Below are positions 28,733 to 37,565 of a DNA stretch of 62,260 nt, piece after piece. A model generated the notes under the pieces. That model worked only from the letters and a program-made list of their open reading frames with translations, did no database searches and had not been told where the DNA came from. The stretch is taken from the NCBI GenBank assembly GCA_025355165.1, contig JANYAD010000206.1, forward strand, positions 1-62,260, given 5' to 3'. Position numbers and translations under genes: made by a program. The stretch comes from Gammaproteobacteria bacterium (GTDB taxonomy: Bacteria > Pseudomonadota > Gammaproteobacteria > Steroidobacterales > Steroidobacteraceae). Numbering within the stretch: position 1 is the first letter of the stretch; every line of letters starts with the position of its first letter.

Positions 28733-29769
28733 CTATTTTGCACTGCTTTGGCGGCGAAGCCCAAGAAAGAAAGTGATGTCCGGGCCGGTATTAACCGCCG
28801 CGTCTTCGGCCAAACCAAATTCGATGCACCAGCGGCCGCTCAAACGGTGAACCGCGCCGACGGTGAGCTGCAGGCTGGGTCCCAGCAATCGTAGCTCGCC
28901 GTGTTCGACTCGCTGGGTCTGGCCATCGAGCTGCGCCCGCATCGACCAGGCCTCACTCAAGGTGCGGGTGGCGGCGAATCGCCCGAACACGGAAGTCTTG
29001 TGCGCGGCGCCGGCAAAGATCGCATCACCGAAGGGTTGCGCAACGCCCAATTCCACCGCCAGTTGCCAACGAAGCCAGCGCAATGCCCCATGGGCCCACG
29101 CGGCGCCGTCCCAAGCACCGTTGCCCATCAGCTTCGACGCCGATCCGGTGGGCGCGGCAAGCCCACCCCATAACGACAGCGTTCGGTGCGCATCCTCGAT
29201 GGGATACCAGCCCCATTCACCGGAGAAGTCGCCGAGCCGGTTTGCGCGCCTCTGATGTCGACAGTGCTTTTGCCCGAGTAAACGTAGAGGATTTCGTTGC
29301 GCGGATAGTAGGGCCTATTTCCCGGATCGAAGCCAAACCAGCGATGCCAGTGATCGATGGGCGAGTCGAGAAACCCGCCGCTGTCATGGATGATCGGAAC
29401 AGTGAGGCGATAGCGCCAAGTCTGAGCGAGTGCATGATCGAAGCTCAGCACCCACACATCGTTCTCGCCGTCCACCAGCAAACTTTCCTGGCCCCTGTTC
29501 TCTACATTCAAAGTATTGCTGATCGACAAGGTCGCCGACACGCCCGTACCGTCGGTCAGGCGGCTGTCGCTGGGCAACGGTAGATAGAAACCGCGTATCA
29601 AGGGGTTTTCGTCGCGCACCGCGAAGAATTCGTCCGCCGCCGAGTGCCCGGGCAACAAGCACAGCAGAGCGGCGATAAGCCACGGAGCGTGCGCTAAATC
29701 TCTGAACGGCGCATGCGCAGCTGAATTGCCGCGACGATCAGAAGTACACCGGCTGCAAGACCTATCCAT
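28733..29769 (-). pseudogene. DUF3187 family outer-membrane/exported protein, frameshifted
   Basis: Two frames together encode one DUF3187 protein. The upstream frame (29769 down to about 29240) has a signal-peptide-like LIAALLCLLPGHSAADEFFAV, then ENPLIRGFYLPLPSDSRL and DSPIDHWHRWFGF, up to RGAQTG. The continuation GDFSGEWGWYPIEDAHRTL, LWGGLAAPTGSASKLMGN and on to the end at 28733 is in another frame. A single base missing near 29236 (GGC-TCGGCGAC where GGCnTCGGCGAC is expected) joins them. No stop separates the pieces other than this shift, so it may be a recent mutation or an assembly error. It is the last gene of the YtrA-type ABC operon, overlapping the permease 3' end; the true start codon is unclear. 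Confidence 0.72.
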
Positions 29770-30554
29770 GTATGCGCATCGGTAAAAAAGCCGCCTGCAT
29801 TGATAAAACGCCAGATACTGCCCGGAACGTGGCCGTTGATTTCAACGTCGCTGCCATCCTTCCAACCGGCTCTGAATGCCGCCGCCGGTAAACCCATCAG
29901 ACGGCTGTTCAAGGCCTCGCCCACATAGTGGCTGCTGAAGAATACGCGTTCGACGAGAACCAGCGCCAAGGGCGGCAGAATGGACCACAAAATCACCGCG
30001 CGCTTGGCCCACGCCGAGACCAGCAGCAGCCAGCCCGCAACCGGCAGGTACCAAATTGCGGTAGTGACAATGACATATATCCAGAGCACTTGGATTTGCC
30101 ACCATACGTCGGGTTGCCACAACGCGGTGCCGATCGCCGCCCTGGCTCGAATCGAAACGATGAAGGCGGCAATCAGGGCGGTGACATCGGCGGCGAGGAA
30201 ATACACCAGCGGGATGATGACAAGGCCGACCAGCAACTTGGTCAATACCGTGCTCGCATCTGAGATCGGCAGGGACTTCCAAAACAAGATACTGCGGTCC
30301 TTGCGATCCGTGTACAGGCAGTCGAGCAAGTACCAACCTGCATACAAAGACATCACCAGATAAAAGGCGGTGCCGATGGCGAAGAGGAAGATGCCGCCGA
30401 AATCATGGGTTTCGACGTGGGTGTTCAAGACCGGAATGTTTACCCGGCTAAACAAGGCCGCCAGAATCAGCAGGCCGCCGAAAGCCGCAGGAATCATCCA
30501 TATGGCGCGGTTTTCCCAAAACTCGCGGCGGATGAGCCATGTGTTGGTTTTCAT
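29694..30554 (-). CDS. ABC-2 type transporter permease
   Basis: A 286-residue integral membrane protein with about six transmembrane helices: AIWMIPAAFGGLLILAAL, FLFAIGTAFYLVMSLYAGWYLL, KLLVGLVIIPLVYFLAA, IYVIVTTAIWYLPVAGW, the segment before LPPLALVLVERVFF, and a C-terminal IGLAAGVLLIVAAIQL. The DRKDRSILFWKSLPISD stretch between TM2 and TM3 is typical of YtrC/ABC-2 permeases. Its start overlaps the ATPase stop by 4 bases. Together they should form an exporter or lantibiotic/cell-wall-stress type transporter; the substrate is unknown. Confidence 0.88.
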   Translation of the reverse strand: MKTNTWLIRREFWENRAIWMIPAAFGGLLILAALFSRVNIPVLNTHVETHDFGGIFLFAIGTAFYLVMSLYAGWYLLDCLYTDRKDRSILFWKSLPISDASTVLTKLLVGLVIIPLVYFLAADVTALIAAFIVSIRARAAIGTALWQPDVWWQIQVLWIYVIVTTAIWYLPVAGWLLLVSAWAKRAVILWSILPPLALVLVERVFFSSHYVGEALNSRLMGLPAAAFRAGWKDGSDVEINGHVPGSIWRFINAGGFFTDAHTWIGLAAGVLLIVAAIQLRMRRSEI

Positions 30555-31408
30555 GCTGTACCTCCGGAAAGCTTGGCCACGAACAAATCGGCGACGCTGG
30601 GTGTGTGCAGTTCACCGAGTTGCGCCAGTTTCTGCGCATCGCCGTTTTCGTAATACAGCACCACTTTGCCTAGAATCTGACGTTCATAGAATGGCTTTTC
30701 GATCCGCGCCGCATCCAGATGCGCCGAGGACACGCTCACCGCGGTGAATCGCTGCGCGACGTCCTCGATGGAGGTGTCCATCACGATGCGCCCCCGATCG
30801 ATGAAAATGATATCCGTGAGCAGGTTCTCGACCTCTTCCACTTGGTGGGTGGTGATGAGGATGGTGCGCGACTCGTCCATATAGTCATTGACCAGTGCAT
30901 CGTAAAAGGAACGGCGCGCAAGAATATCAAGCCCGAGCGTGGGCTCGTCCAGCACCAGCAGCTTCGCATCAATGGCCATGGTCAATGCCAGATGCACCTG
31001 GGTTTTCATCCCTTTGGACAATTCGCGCATGCGCCTTCGGCCGGTGATCTGGGTCTTGGCCAGAAGCGCCATGGCGCGGTCACGGCGGAAGCGCGGATGC
31101 ACACCCGCGACGAAATCGATGGCATGGTCGACGCGCAGCCAGGAGGGCAGCACCGCGACGTCGGCGATGAAGCAACACTCGTTCATCAAAGCGGTGCGGT
31201 CGCGAAAGGGTTCGCGCCCCAGCACGGTCAGCTGGCCCTCGTAGTCAGTGAGTCCCAAAATGGCCCGCAGCGCACTGGTCTTGCCGGCGCCGTTGGGTCC
31301 TATCAGGCCAACGATGCGTCCGGCTTCGATAGTAAAATTGGCCCGATCCAATGCGACGTGAGCGCCGTATTTTTTGGTCAAGTCCTTTGCTTCGATGAGC
31401 GCAGCCAT
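30551..31408 (-). CDS. ABC transporter ATP-binding protein (YtrB/BcrA type)
   Basis: A 285-residue ATPase. Walker A is GLIGPNGAGKTSALRA (about residue 38), the signature is the ELSKGMKTQVHLA variant instead of LSGGQ, and Walker B is LLVLDEPTLGLD, followed by the TTHQVEE switch histidine. The SKGM signature is common in ABC-2 drug and bacitracin-type exporters. ATG 31408 follows the GntR stop by 2 bases, and the permease overlaps the end, so all three are in one operon. The C-terminal 70 residues form the usual accessory domain. Confidence 0.92.
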   Translation of the reverse strand: MAALIEAKDLTKKYGAHVALDRANFTIEAGRIVGLIGPNGAGKTSALRAILGLTDYEGQLTVLGREPFRDRTALMNECCFIADVAVLPSWLRVDHAIDFVAGVHPRFRRDRAMALLAKTQITGRRRMRELSKGMKTQVHLALTMAIDAKLLVLDEPTLGLDILARRSFYDALVNDYMDESRTILITTHQVEEVENLLTDIIFIDRGRIVMDTSIEDVAQRFTAVSVSSAHLDAARIEKPFYERQILGKVVLYYENGDAQKLAQLGELHTPSVADLFVAKLSGGTA

Positions 31409-31410
31409 TC

Positions 31411-31815
31411 TTATTCTTCCTTGGATTCGCTGCCGCGGGGCGGCGGAGCGGGGTGGGTAAGGGCCGGGGTTTGTGCAAACAACTCCTGGGAAGAGAACCC
31501 CAGGCGATTGATGACGGCGAGGATCTGCGGCCAATCCTCATTGAGGAAGCGCTCGCGTTCTCCGGCCAGCAATAGCCGGCGCGCGCCCTCGCTGACATAC
31601 ATGCCGCGCCCGCGACGTTTTTCGACCAAATTTTCATCGACCAACTGCTGGTAGCCTTTCAACACCGTGAGCGGATTGAGCCGATAGTCGGCAGCGACGG
31701 CCCTCACGGAGGGCAGCGGGTCGCCCTCCTTCAGCGCGCCCTCAAGAATCAGGGCGACCATTCGATCGCGCAATTGGCGATAAATGGGTTGATTGTCGTT
31801 CCAGTTCGGGTCCAT
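31411..31815 (-). CDS. GntR family regulator, YtrA subfamily
   Basis: A 134-residue repressor. The GntR winged helix spans residues 8-76 (QPIYRQLRDRMVALILEGAL, LPSVRAVAADYRLNPLTVLKGYQQL). The small effector/oligomerisation tail of about 55 residues is typical of YtrA. ATG 31815 is preferred to a longer frame to 31860. It is cotranscribed with the ABC transporter it presumably controls. A GGTG-N16-CACC inverted repeat lies in the operon promoter and is the probable operator. Confidence 0.92.
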   Translation of the reverse strand: MDPNWNDNQPIYRQLRDRMVALILEGALKEGDPLPSVRAVAADYRLNPLTVLKGYQQLVDENLVEKRRGRGMYVSEGARRLLLAGERERFLNEDWPQILAVINRLGFSSQELFAQTPALTHPAPPPRGSESKEE

Positions 31816-31892
31816 TTCTCGCTCGATGTGCCGACCCCGCGTGTGGGGGAGATGTAGCACGGTAATCTACCAGAGCGCCGGGTGAGTTGGCC

Positions 31893-32054
31893 TTAGCCCA
31901 CGCCCTGCGTGCTGTGCGCGGCGGTATTCGCTAGCGATACCAGAGCCGTGTGCGTCTGCAGGTTGAACAGGTAGGCCATGCCTCCCATGATCACGCTGTT
32001 GACCATCAAGGCTAGAGTGAGGGCTGCAATTTTGGTTGAGATGGAAGTGTTCAT
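31893..32054 (-). CDS. Small membrane protein leading the YtrA-type ABC operon
   Basis: A 53-residue ORF that begins at ATG 32054, with AGGAG 5 bases upstream, and ends at TAA 31893. The sequence starts MNTSISTKIAALTLALMVNS, and residues 8-31 form one hydrophobic helix followed by a polar tail ending STQGVG. It is the first gene after the operator/promoter and lies 77 bases before the GntR gene. The strong ribosome-binding site and position argue that it is real. I do not know its function; a small partner of the transporter is inference. Confidence 0.75.
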   Translation of the reverse strand: MNTSISTKIAALTLALMVNSVIMGGMAYLFNLQTHTALVSLANTAAHSTQGVG

Positions 32055-32101
32055 GTCGTTCTCCTGGTTGTGCTGCCGTCATCGAGGTGTTTCGGTGACT
32101 T

Positions 32102-32125
32102 GGTGATATAGTAATATACAACACC
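32102..32125. promoter_or_regulatory. Probable YtrA operator, GGTG-N16-CACC
   Basis: GGTG (32102-32105) and CACC (32122-32125) are separated by exactly 16 bases, and the flanking TA steps extend the inverted symmetry. I recall the same spacing for YtrA regulators of xanthomonads but cannot verify that here. The site overlaps the spacer and -10 of a minus-strand promoter, so repressor binding would block transcription of the operon. Confidence 0.65.
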
Positions 32126-32138
32126 ACTACATGCAAGC
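32110..32138 (-). promoter_or_regulatory. Promoter of the YtrA-type ABC operon
   Basis: On the minus strand TTGCAT (32133-32138) and TACTAT (32110-32115) are 17 bases apart, each matching 4 of 6 consensus bases. The predicted start lies about 50 bases before the 53-residue ORF. The inverted repeat GGTG-N16-CACC covers it. Confidence 0.5.
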
Positions 32139-32345
32139 ACCTAGACATTATTTTTTGGCGTCTAACTCACTGTTTTTAATGGGATCACGAAAATCGCTGA
32201 AAAATATCTTCTATTAATCGAGCTTCGATTGGGCCTTCGGAAGGGATCTTTAAAGAGTTCCTGGCAGTGAACTGGGCCTTAACTCGCTCAATGACGGCTT
32301 GCGAACATTTCCGCTACCATCGTTAATTTTTCGCGGGAGTTCGCT

Positions 32346-33323
32346 ATGAAGAAGCCAGTCACCGTCACCATCACGGGCGCCGCCGGCAACATCGGTTATG
32401 CGCTGGCATTCCGCGTCGCTTCGGGCCAAATGCTCGGGCCCGAGCAACCAATAAATTTAAAGCTCCTGGAAATCCCGGCGGCTAACGCAGCGGTGCAGGG
32501 CGTGGTCATGGAACTCAATGACTGCGCCTTTGCGACCTTGAACAATGTCACGGCCACATCGGAAGCAAACGAGGCCTTCAAGGACTGCAATTTCGCGATG
32601 CTGGTGGGGGCGAGGCCGCGCGGTCCCGGTATGGAACGCAAAGACCTTCTGCTCGAGAACGCCAAAATTTTCTCGGCACAGGGCAAGGCGCTCGACTCGT
32701 TGGCGAGCCGCGATGTGCGCGTGCTTGTGGTCGGCAACCCCGCCAACACCAATGCGCTCATCGCTCAGCGCAACGCTCCTTCCCTGCCGCAGCATCGATT
32801 CACCGCCATGACGCGGCTCGATCACAATCGTGCCCTTGCGCAACTTCAGGAAAAAACCGCCGCCCCTGTGAGCGAGGTGAAGAAGGTCATTATCTGGGGC
32901 AATCATTCGGCCACGCAGTATCCCGACCTGCACCACGCCACGGTCTCTGGTAAACCGGCCTTGTCGCTGGTGGATCAAAGCTGGTTCAGAGAACGCTTTA
33001 TTCCCACCGTGCAGCAGCGCGGCGCCGCCATCATCAAAGCCCGGGGGACATCATCGGCTGCTTCCGCAGCATCGGCTGCCATCGATCACATGCACGATTG
33101 GATGCTTGGCAGCCCGTCCGGTGACTGGGTGAGCATGGCCGTCCCGGCCGATGGCAGTTATGGGATAGCAGAAGGGGTTATCTATTCCTATCCCGTCACC
33201 TGCAAGAATGGCGACTACAGCATCGTACAGGGATTGGATATTCACGATTTCAGCCGCGAAAAAATGCAGGCAACGCACCGCGAACTGCTCGAAGAACGCG
33301 ACGGTGTCAAAGACCTGATTTAG
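32346..33323 (+). CDS. mdh: Malate dehydrogenase
   Basis: NAD-dependent oxidation of malate to oxaloacetate in the TCA cycle. It has 325 residues, the length of the MDH type 2 group. The Rossmann motif is [10 protein letters not shown] (residues 11-20), the substrate arginines are in [21 protein letters not shown] holds the substrate Asn, and the catalytic His is in [14 protein letters not shown] 32346 has GGGAG 7 bases upstream. It stands alone after a gap of about 200 bases; a weak TTGCGA-N17-GTTAAT pair near 32310 may be its promoter. Confidence 0.96.
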   Translation: MKKPVTVTITGAAGNIGYALAFRVASGQMLGPEQPINLKLLEIPAANAAVQGVVMELNDCAFATLNNVTATSEANEAFKDCNFAMLVGARPRGPGMERKDLLLENAKIFSAQGKALDSLASRDVRVLVVGNPANTNALIAQRNAPSLPQHRFTAMTRLDHNRALAQLQEKTAAPVSEVKKVIIWGNHSATQYPDLHHATVSGKPALSLVDQSWFRERFIPTVQQRGAAIIKARGTSSAASAASAAIDHMHDWMLGSPSGDWVSMAVPADGSYGIAEGVIYSYPVTCKNGDYSIVQGLDIHDFSREKMQATHRELLEERDGVKDLI

Positions 33324-33338
33324 AAAAAGGGGCCGTGC

Positions 33339-34247
33339 ATGCATGACCTGTCTGCGCCGGCAACACCGCCGGCGCACTGCAAGAATTGCGGGGCCGTGCT
33401 CCTGGGTCGATTCTGCGCAAGCTGCGGCCAGATCGGGGATGTGCATGTTCCGACCACGCGGGAACTCATCCATGACTTCCTGGAAGGGCTGACACATTCG
33501 GACTCTCGGCTTTGGCGCACGCTGACGCTGTTGTGGTTCAGGCCAGGGAAGTTATCGCAAGAGTTCATCTTGGGCAGACGCGTCGCGTACCTGCCGCCCT
33601 TTCGCCTGTACTTGATCTTGAGCATCCTATTTTTTCTGATGGCATCGTTTCTCCATTCAGAAGGACAGGTCATTCGATTTGACGATGCTTTGCAACCGAC
33701 CTCCTCGACGTCGACCGCCAGTCCGGCCCCTTCGCAGGCGGCCCGCTGCCAAAAAATCAATGCGGACGATATCGGCGGGCACCCGGACTGGGCCCGGCGC
33801 ATCCAGCACGCGTGCGATGTCGTGATGCGCGACAACGGCGACAGCTTGCTGCATATCGCCCTGGGCACGATGTCGAAGGCCATGTTCATCTTCCTGCCGC
33901 TGGTCGCCTTTCTGCATATGCTGCTGTACTGGCGTCCAAGGTATCGCTACGCCGAGCATTTGCTATTTTTCGTCCATTTACACGCGTTCTTTTTTTGCAT
34001 AGCGATACTGGTGGTCTTTGCCAGTAACGCCGCGCATGCCTGGCCGAAGCTTGGCCAAGCCTCGGATGTTCTCGACAATGTATTGGGATGGACCTTACCC
34101 CTCTACACGCTGCTGGCCATGCGTCGCGTATTTCAGAGCAGCTGGCTCGGCACGTTGATCAAGGGGTTGGTACTTTTCTTCGTCTATATGATCGTGTTCG
34201 GCCTGACCGTGGGCGCGGTATTCGTGTATGCCGCCCTGCAGTTGTAA
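33339..34247 (+). CDS. DUF3667 membrane protein with zinc ribbon
   Basis: A 302-residue protein. An N-terminal zinc ribbon (CKNCGAVLLGRFCASCGQ, Cys-x2-Cys-x9-Cys-x2-Cys) precedes the DUF3667 block (ELIHDFLEGLTHSDSRLWRTL, FRPGKLSQEFILGRRVAYLPPFRLYL). About five transmembrane helices follow, with a polar insert of about 70 residues between TM1 and TM2. Function is unknown. It starts 15 bases after mdh and may be cotranscribed. Confidence 0.87.
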   Translation: MHDLSAPATPPAHCKNCGAVLLGRFCASCGQIGDVHVPTTRELIHDFLEGLTHSDSRLWRTLTLLWFRPGKLSQEFILGRRVAYLPPFRLYLILSILFFLMASFLHSEGQVIRFDDALQPTSSTSTASPAPSQAARCQKINADDIGGHPDWARRIQHACDVVMRDNGDSLLHIALGTMSKAMFIFLPLVAFLHMLLYWRPRYRYAEHLLFFVHLHAFFFCIAILVVFASNAAHAWPKLGQASDVLDNVLGWTLPLYTLLAMRRVFQSSWLGTLIKGLVLFFVYMIVFGLTVGAVFVYAALQL

Positions 34248-34277
34248 GATGTGATCTTTAACGGGGGAAGAGCCCAA

Positions 34278-34700
34278 ATGAATCGTCTAGTTCTCGCCTT
34301 GGGAGTGTGTTTACTGGCAGGGCTTGGCATCGCCGCGGATCGCACGGCGCCGCCGCCGGGCGCGGAAGCGTATTTAATCGAGCCGCACGATGGCGCAAAG
34401 GTGCGCAACCCGGTCACGGTGAAATTTGGCTTAAAAGGAGCAGGAATTGCCCCGGCAGGGGTCAAATTCGACAACACCGGTCACCACCATCTGTTGGTGG
34501 ATACGGAGGTGAGCCAGGTGCAGCTCGATGCGCCCATGCCCGCGACCGACAAGCTATTGCATTTCGGCAAGGGGCAGAGCGAGACCACCCTGACGTTGCC
34601 TCCGGGCAGGCACACCCTGCAGCTGGTGTTCGCGGATTACCTGCACCAGTCCTTCGATCCGCCGCTGGTTTCCAAGAAAATCACCATTACCGTGGAGTGA
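34278..34700 (+). CDS. DUF4399 periplasmic protein
   Basis: A 140-residue exported protein. The signal peptide covers about 1-19 (LVLALGVCLLAGLGIA). The mature part is a single DUF4399 domain with FIEPHDGA-like YLIEPHDGAKVRNPVTVKFGL and DNTGHHHLLVD, where the histidine cluster suggests metal or heme binding. It ends in the LPPGRHTLQLVFADYLHQSF block. ATG 34278 has GGGGGAAG upstream, so it is chosen over 34251. Function is unknown. dinB follows 4 bases later. Confidence 0.88.
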   Translation: MNRLVLALGVCLLAGLGIAADRTAPPPGAEAYLIEPHDGAKVRNPVTVKFGLKGAGIAPAGVKFDNTGHHHLLVDTEVSQVQLDAPMPATDKLLHFGKGQSETTLTLPPGRHTLQLVFADYLHQSFDPPLVSKKITITVE

Positions 34701-34704
34701 TCCG

Positions 34705-35895
34705 ATGCGGCATAGCGATGCCCGCGGGATACTGCATGTCGACATGGACGCCTTCTACGCATCCGTGGAAGAGCAGGATCGCCCGCAGCTCAAGGGAACC
34801 CCACTGATTGTCGGCGGCACCGGCGGGCGCGGCGTCGTCGCGGCCGCCAGCTACGCCGTGCGCCGCTTCGGCGTGCATTCGGCCATGCCCATGCGCGAGG
34901 CATTGCGCCTGTGCCCGCAGGCCATCGTGGTTCAGCCTCGAATGGCTCGATATAAGGAAGTTTCCGACCAGGTGTTTGCCATTTTTCATGAGTTCACCCC
35001 GCTGGTGGAAGGGCTTTCTCTGGACGAAGCGTTTCTCGACGTGACGGCGAGCCAGCGACTTAAAGGGGGGCCGGAAGTGATCGGCGCTGAGATTCGCCGG
35101 CGCATAACCCAGCAACTCGGACTGACCGCCTCGGTCGGCATTGCCCCCAACAAGCTATTGGCAAAGATTGCCTCGGATTTGAACAAGCCGGACGGGATGT
35201 GCCGCATCGATGCGGCCAACTTGCGCGAGGTCTTGGATCCCCTGCCCATCCACAAATTGTTCGGCGTCGGCAGAAAAACGCTGCCCACGGTGCTGGCAGC
35301 GGGCATCCGAACTTTTGGCGACGCGCGCCTCGCGAGCGATGAGGCGCTGTGGTGTGCCTTCGGCAAGCAGGGCACAGCCATGCGCGATCGGGCGAGCGGG
35401 CTGGATGAACGCCCGGTGGAACCCGACCGCGAGGAAAAATCCATCAGCGCGGAAGAGACTTTCGATATCGACATTCGCGCAGCAGGGGAGCTCAAGGCAC
35501 AGTTGCGTCATTTAGCGGATCGGACCACATCCAGGCTACGCGCGCATAAGCTGCTCGCCGGCACGGTAAGCATCAAAGTTCGGCGTGGCGACTTCACCAC
35601 CTACACCCGGCAACGCTCGCTTGAGCCTGCTACTCAAGACACCGACACCGTGTCCGCAGCGGCCGAGGGGCTGCTGAGTGCCTGGCTTGCATCGCAGCCC
35701 GCTTGCGCCGTGCGTCTGTTGGGGGTGGGCGTCAGCGATTTGCAATCGGTGCGGCAGACGGATCTTTTTGCAGCTCCGCTGCCCCATCACGGATCCCGGC
35801 TCGACTCAGCCGTGGACGGCATCCGCGACCGATTCGGCGCGGCACTCTTGACGCGCGCCAGCCGGCTCCCCCGCGGTACTCCCCAGGGAAACTAA
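34705..35895 (+). CDS. dinB: DNA polymerase IV (Y family)
   Basis: Error-prone translesion polymerase. It has 396 residues. The palm motif VDMDAFYASVEEQDRP near residue 13 and SLDEAFLDV (about 108) provide the catalytic acidic residues. ASVGIAPNKLLAKIASDLNKPDG and the HhH region LFGVGRKT follow. The little-finger domain carries a beta-clamp motif QTDLF (about 352). No LexA box is evident because the gene follows DUF4399 by 4 bases. The last codons run into the inverted repeat before gspA. Confidence 0.95.
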   Translation: MRHSDARGILHVDMDAFYASVEEQDRPQLKGTPLIVGGTGGRGVVAAASYAVRRFGVHSAMPMREALRLCPQAIVVQPRMARYKEVSDQVFAIFHEFTPLVEGLSLDEAFLDVTASQRLKGGPEVIGAEIRRRITQQLGLTASVGIAPNKLLAKIASDLNKPDGMCRIDAANLREVLDPLPIHKLFGVGRKTLPTVLAAGIRTFGDARLASDEALWCAFGKQGTAMRDRASGLDERPVEPDREEKSISAEETFDIDIRAAGELKAQLRHLADRTTSRLRAHKLLAGTVSIKVRRGDFTTYTRQRSLEPATQDTDTVSAAAEGLLSAWLASQPACAVRLLGVGVSDLQSVRQTDLFAAPLPHHGSRLDSAVDGIRDRFGAALLTRASRLPRGTPQGN

Positions 35896-35910
35896 TACCG
35901 CGCTGGTATT
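35894..35910. promoter_or_regulatory. Inverted repeat over the gspA promoter
   Basis: AATACC (35894-35899) and GGTATT (35905-35910) form a perfect inverted repeat with a 5-base centre. It runs into TATTAT (35907-35912), a good -10 box located 10 bases before the gspA ATG. This could be an operator for a small dimeric regulator, or simply a short hairpin. The -35 region within dinB is weak. Confidence 0.35.
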
Positions 35911-35922
35911 ATCTTAGTTGCC

Positions 35923-37557
35923 ATGTACACCAGCTTCTTTGGGCTGACCGAAAAGCCCTTTGCCATCACTCCGGACCCGCGCTACCTATATTTGAGTGAG
36001 CGACACGCCGAGGCCTTGGCGCATCTGCTGTATGGCATCAATGAATCCGGAGGTTTCATTCAACTCACCGGTGAAGTGGGCACGGGAAAAACCACGGTCG
36101 TGCGCACGTTGCTATCGCGGGTGCCGCATCATGCCGATGTCGCCGTGATACTCAATCCACGTGTCACCCCGGTCGAATTTCTGCTGACCATTTGCGAAGA
36201 ACTCGGATTGGCCATTGCCGAGGCCGACCGCGACAGCGTCAAGCAGCTGGTCGATGCCTTGAATCGGCGCTTGCTGAGCGCGCACGCCGAAGGACGCCGG
36301 ATCATCGTGCTGGTGGATGAGGCGCAAAATCTGTCCATCGAGGTGCTCGAGCAGGTAAGGCTGCTGACCAATTTGGAAACCCCTACGCAAAAGCTGCTGC
36401 AAATCATTTTGATCGGGCAGCCCGAGCTTCGTGAGTTGCTCGATCGAACGGATCTGCGCCAGCTGGCACAGCGCATCACAGGACGCTATCACTTGAAGCC
36501 GCTGTCGCGCGAGGAGACCAAGGGCTACGTCCGGCATCGGCTGCGGGTTGCCGGAGCCACGGAGGAAATATTCACGCCCTCGGCACTCGGGGAATTGCAT
36601 CGACTGTCCCTGGGCATCCCACGGGTGATCAATGTCGCGTGCGATCGGGCTCTGTTGGGCGCCTACACCCAAGAGACCAAAAAGATAACCTCAAGCTTGG
36701 TGCGCCGCGCGGCGGGTGAAGTCTACGGGCGCAGAATTCTGCCCGTCTGGCTCGGTTGGCTCTTAGGCTCCCTGGGGGCTGTCGCACTCGCGGGCACTGC
36801 GATCCTGGGCTGGCAATATCTGCATCGTCAAAATATGGCGCTGAGCGCAGCGCGGCCCGCGAAGCTGGCCGCTGCACCTCCCGCCGCGCCGCAACCGATC
36901 CCGCCGCCGGTCCAGCCTAAGCTGTCGGCCGTCAATGCCCTGCTGGAAGCGAATCAGGCGAACACCACCGACGCGGCGGCGTTTCGCCGTCTGCTGTCAT
37001 TGTGGGGAACGGCCTTGTCGGACGATCGAGACCCGTGTGGGCAGGCCGCCAAAGCAGGCCTTGCGTGCCTGGATCAACGCGGCTCCTGGACTCAAGTGCG
37101 AACCTTGAATCGGCCTGCCATCCTGACGCTAACCGACGCCCGCGGACAGCGCCACCGCGTTGTCTTGTCCGGCCTGGATGACACCACGGCGACGTTGAAC
37201 TTGGGCGAGCATAACGAAAGGGTTTCCCTCGATGACTTGTCGCGGGATTGGTTCGGCGAATTTACCGTGATCTGGAAGCCTAAGACGCTACGCACCCGAT
37301 TGCTCTCGTTGGGCATGCAGGGGGACGAAGTTCGCTGGCTTCGGCGCAGCCTGAACGCCTTGGCTGGGGGCGCATCGGACCCGGAACACGCCGATGTCTA
37401 CGATCAGGAGCTGGCGATTGCCGTGCAGAATTTCCAGCGCGAACATCGGCTCAACGTCGATGGTATCGCCGGAGTGCAAACCCAAGTCGTGCTCGATACC
37501 GCTTTGGCCGATCCAAGCTCGCCTCTGCTGCTGTCCGGCGCCCTGCGCGGCGGTTAG
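35923..37557 (+). CDS. gspA: GspA/ExeA-type AAA ATPase with peptidoglycan-binding domain
   Basis: A 544-residue bitopic protein. The N-terminal AAA domain (1-265) starts YTSFFGLTEKPFAITPDPRYLYLS, with Walker A GEVGTGKTT (about 50) and Walker B IIVLVDEAQ (about 127). A transmembrane helix follows (about 275-297). The periplasmic part ends in a peptidoglycan-binding PF01471-like domain (DEVRWLRRSLNAL, VDGIAGVQTQ). In Aeromonas, ExeA with ExeB inserts the type II secretin through the cell wall. Here only gspB follows; no secretin or other secretion genes are in view. Confidence 0.93.
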   Translation: MYTSFFGLTEKPFAITPDPRYLYLSERHAEALAHLLYGINESGGFIQLTGEVGTGKTTVVRTLLSRVPHHADVAVILNPRVTPVEFLLTICEELGLAIAEADRDSVKQLVDALNRRLLSAHAEGRRIIVLVDEAQNLSIEVLEQVRLLTNLETPTQKLLQIILIGQPELRELLDRTDLRQLAQRITGRYHLKPLSREETKGYVRHRLRVAGATEEIFTPSALGELHRLSLGIPRVINVACDRALLGAYTQETKKITSSLVRRAAGEVYGRRILPVWLGWLLGSLGAVALAGTAILGWQYLHRQNMALSAARPAKLAAAPPAAPQPIPPPVQPKLSAVNALLEANQANTTDAAAFRRLLSLWGTALSDDRDPCGQAAKAGLACLDQRGSWTQVRTLNRPAILTLTDARGQRHRVVLSGLDDTTATLNLGEHNERVSLDDLSRDWFGEFTVIWKPKTLRTRLLSLGMQGDEVRWLRRSLNALAGGASDPEHADVYDQELAIAVQNFQREHRLNVDGIAGVQTQVVLDTALADPSSPLLLSGALRGG

Positions 37558-37565
37558 GAATTTTA

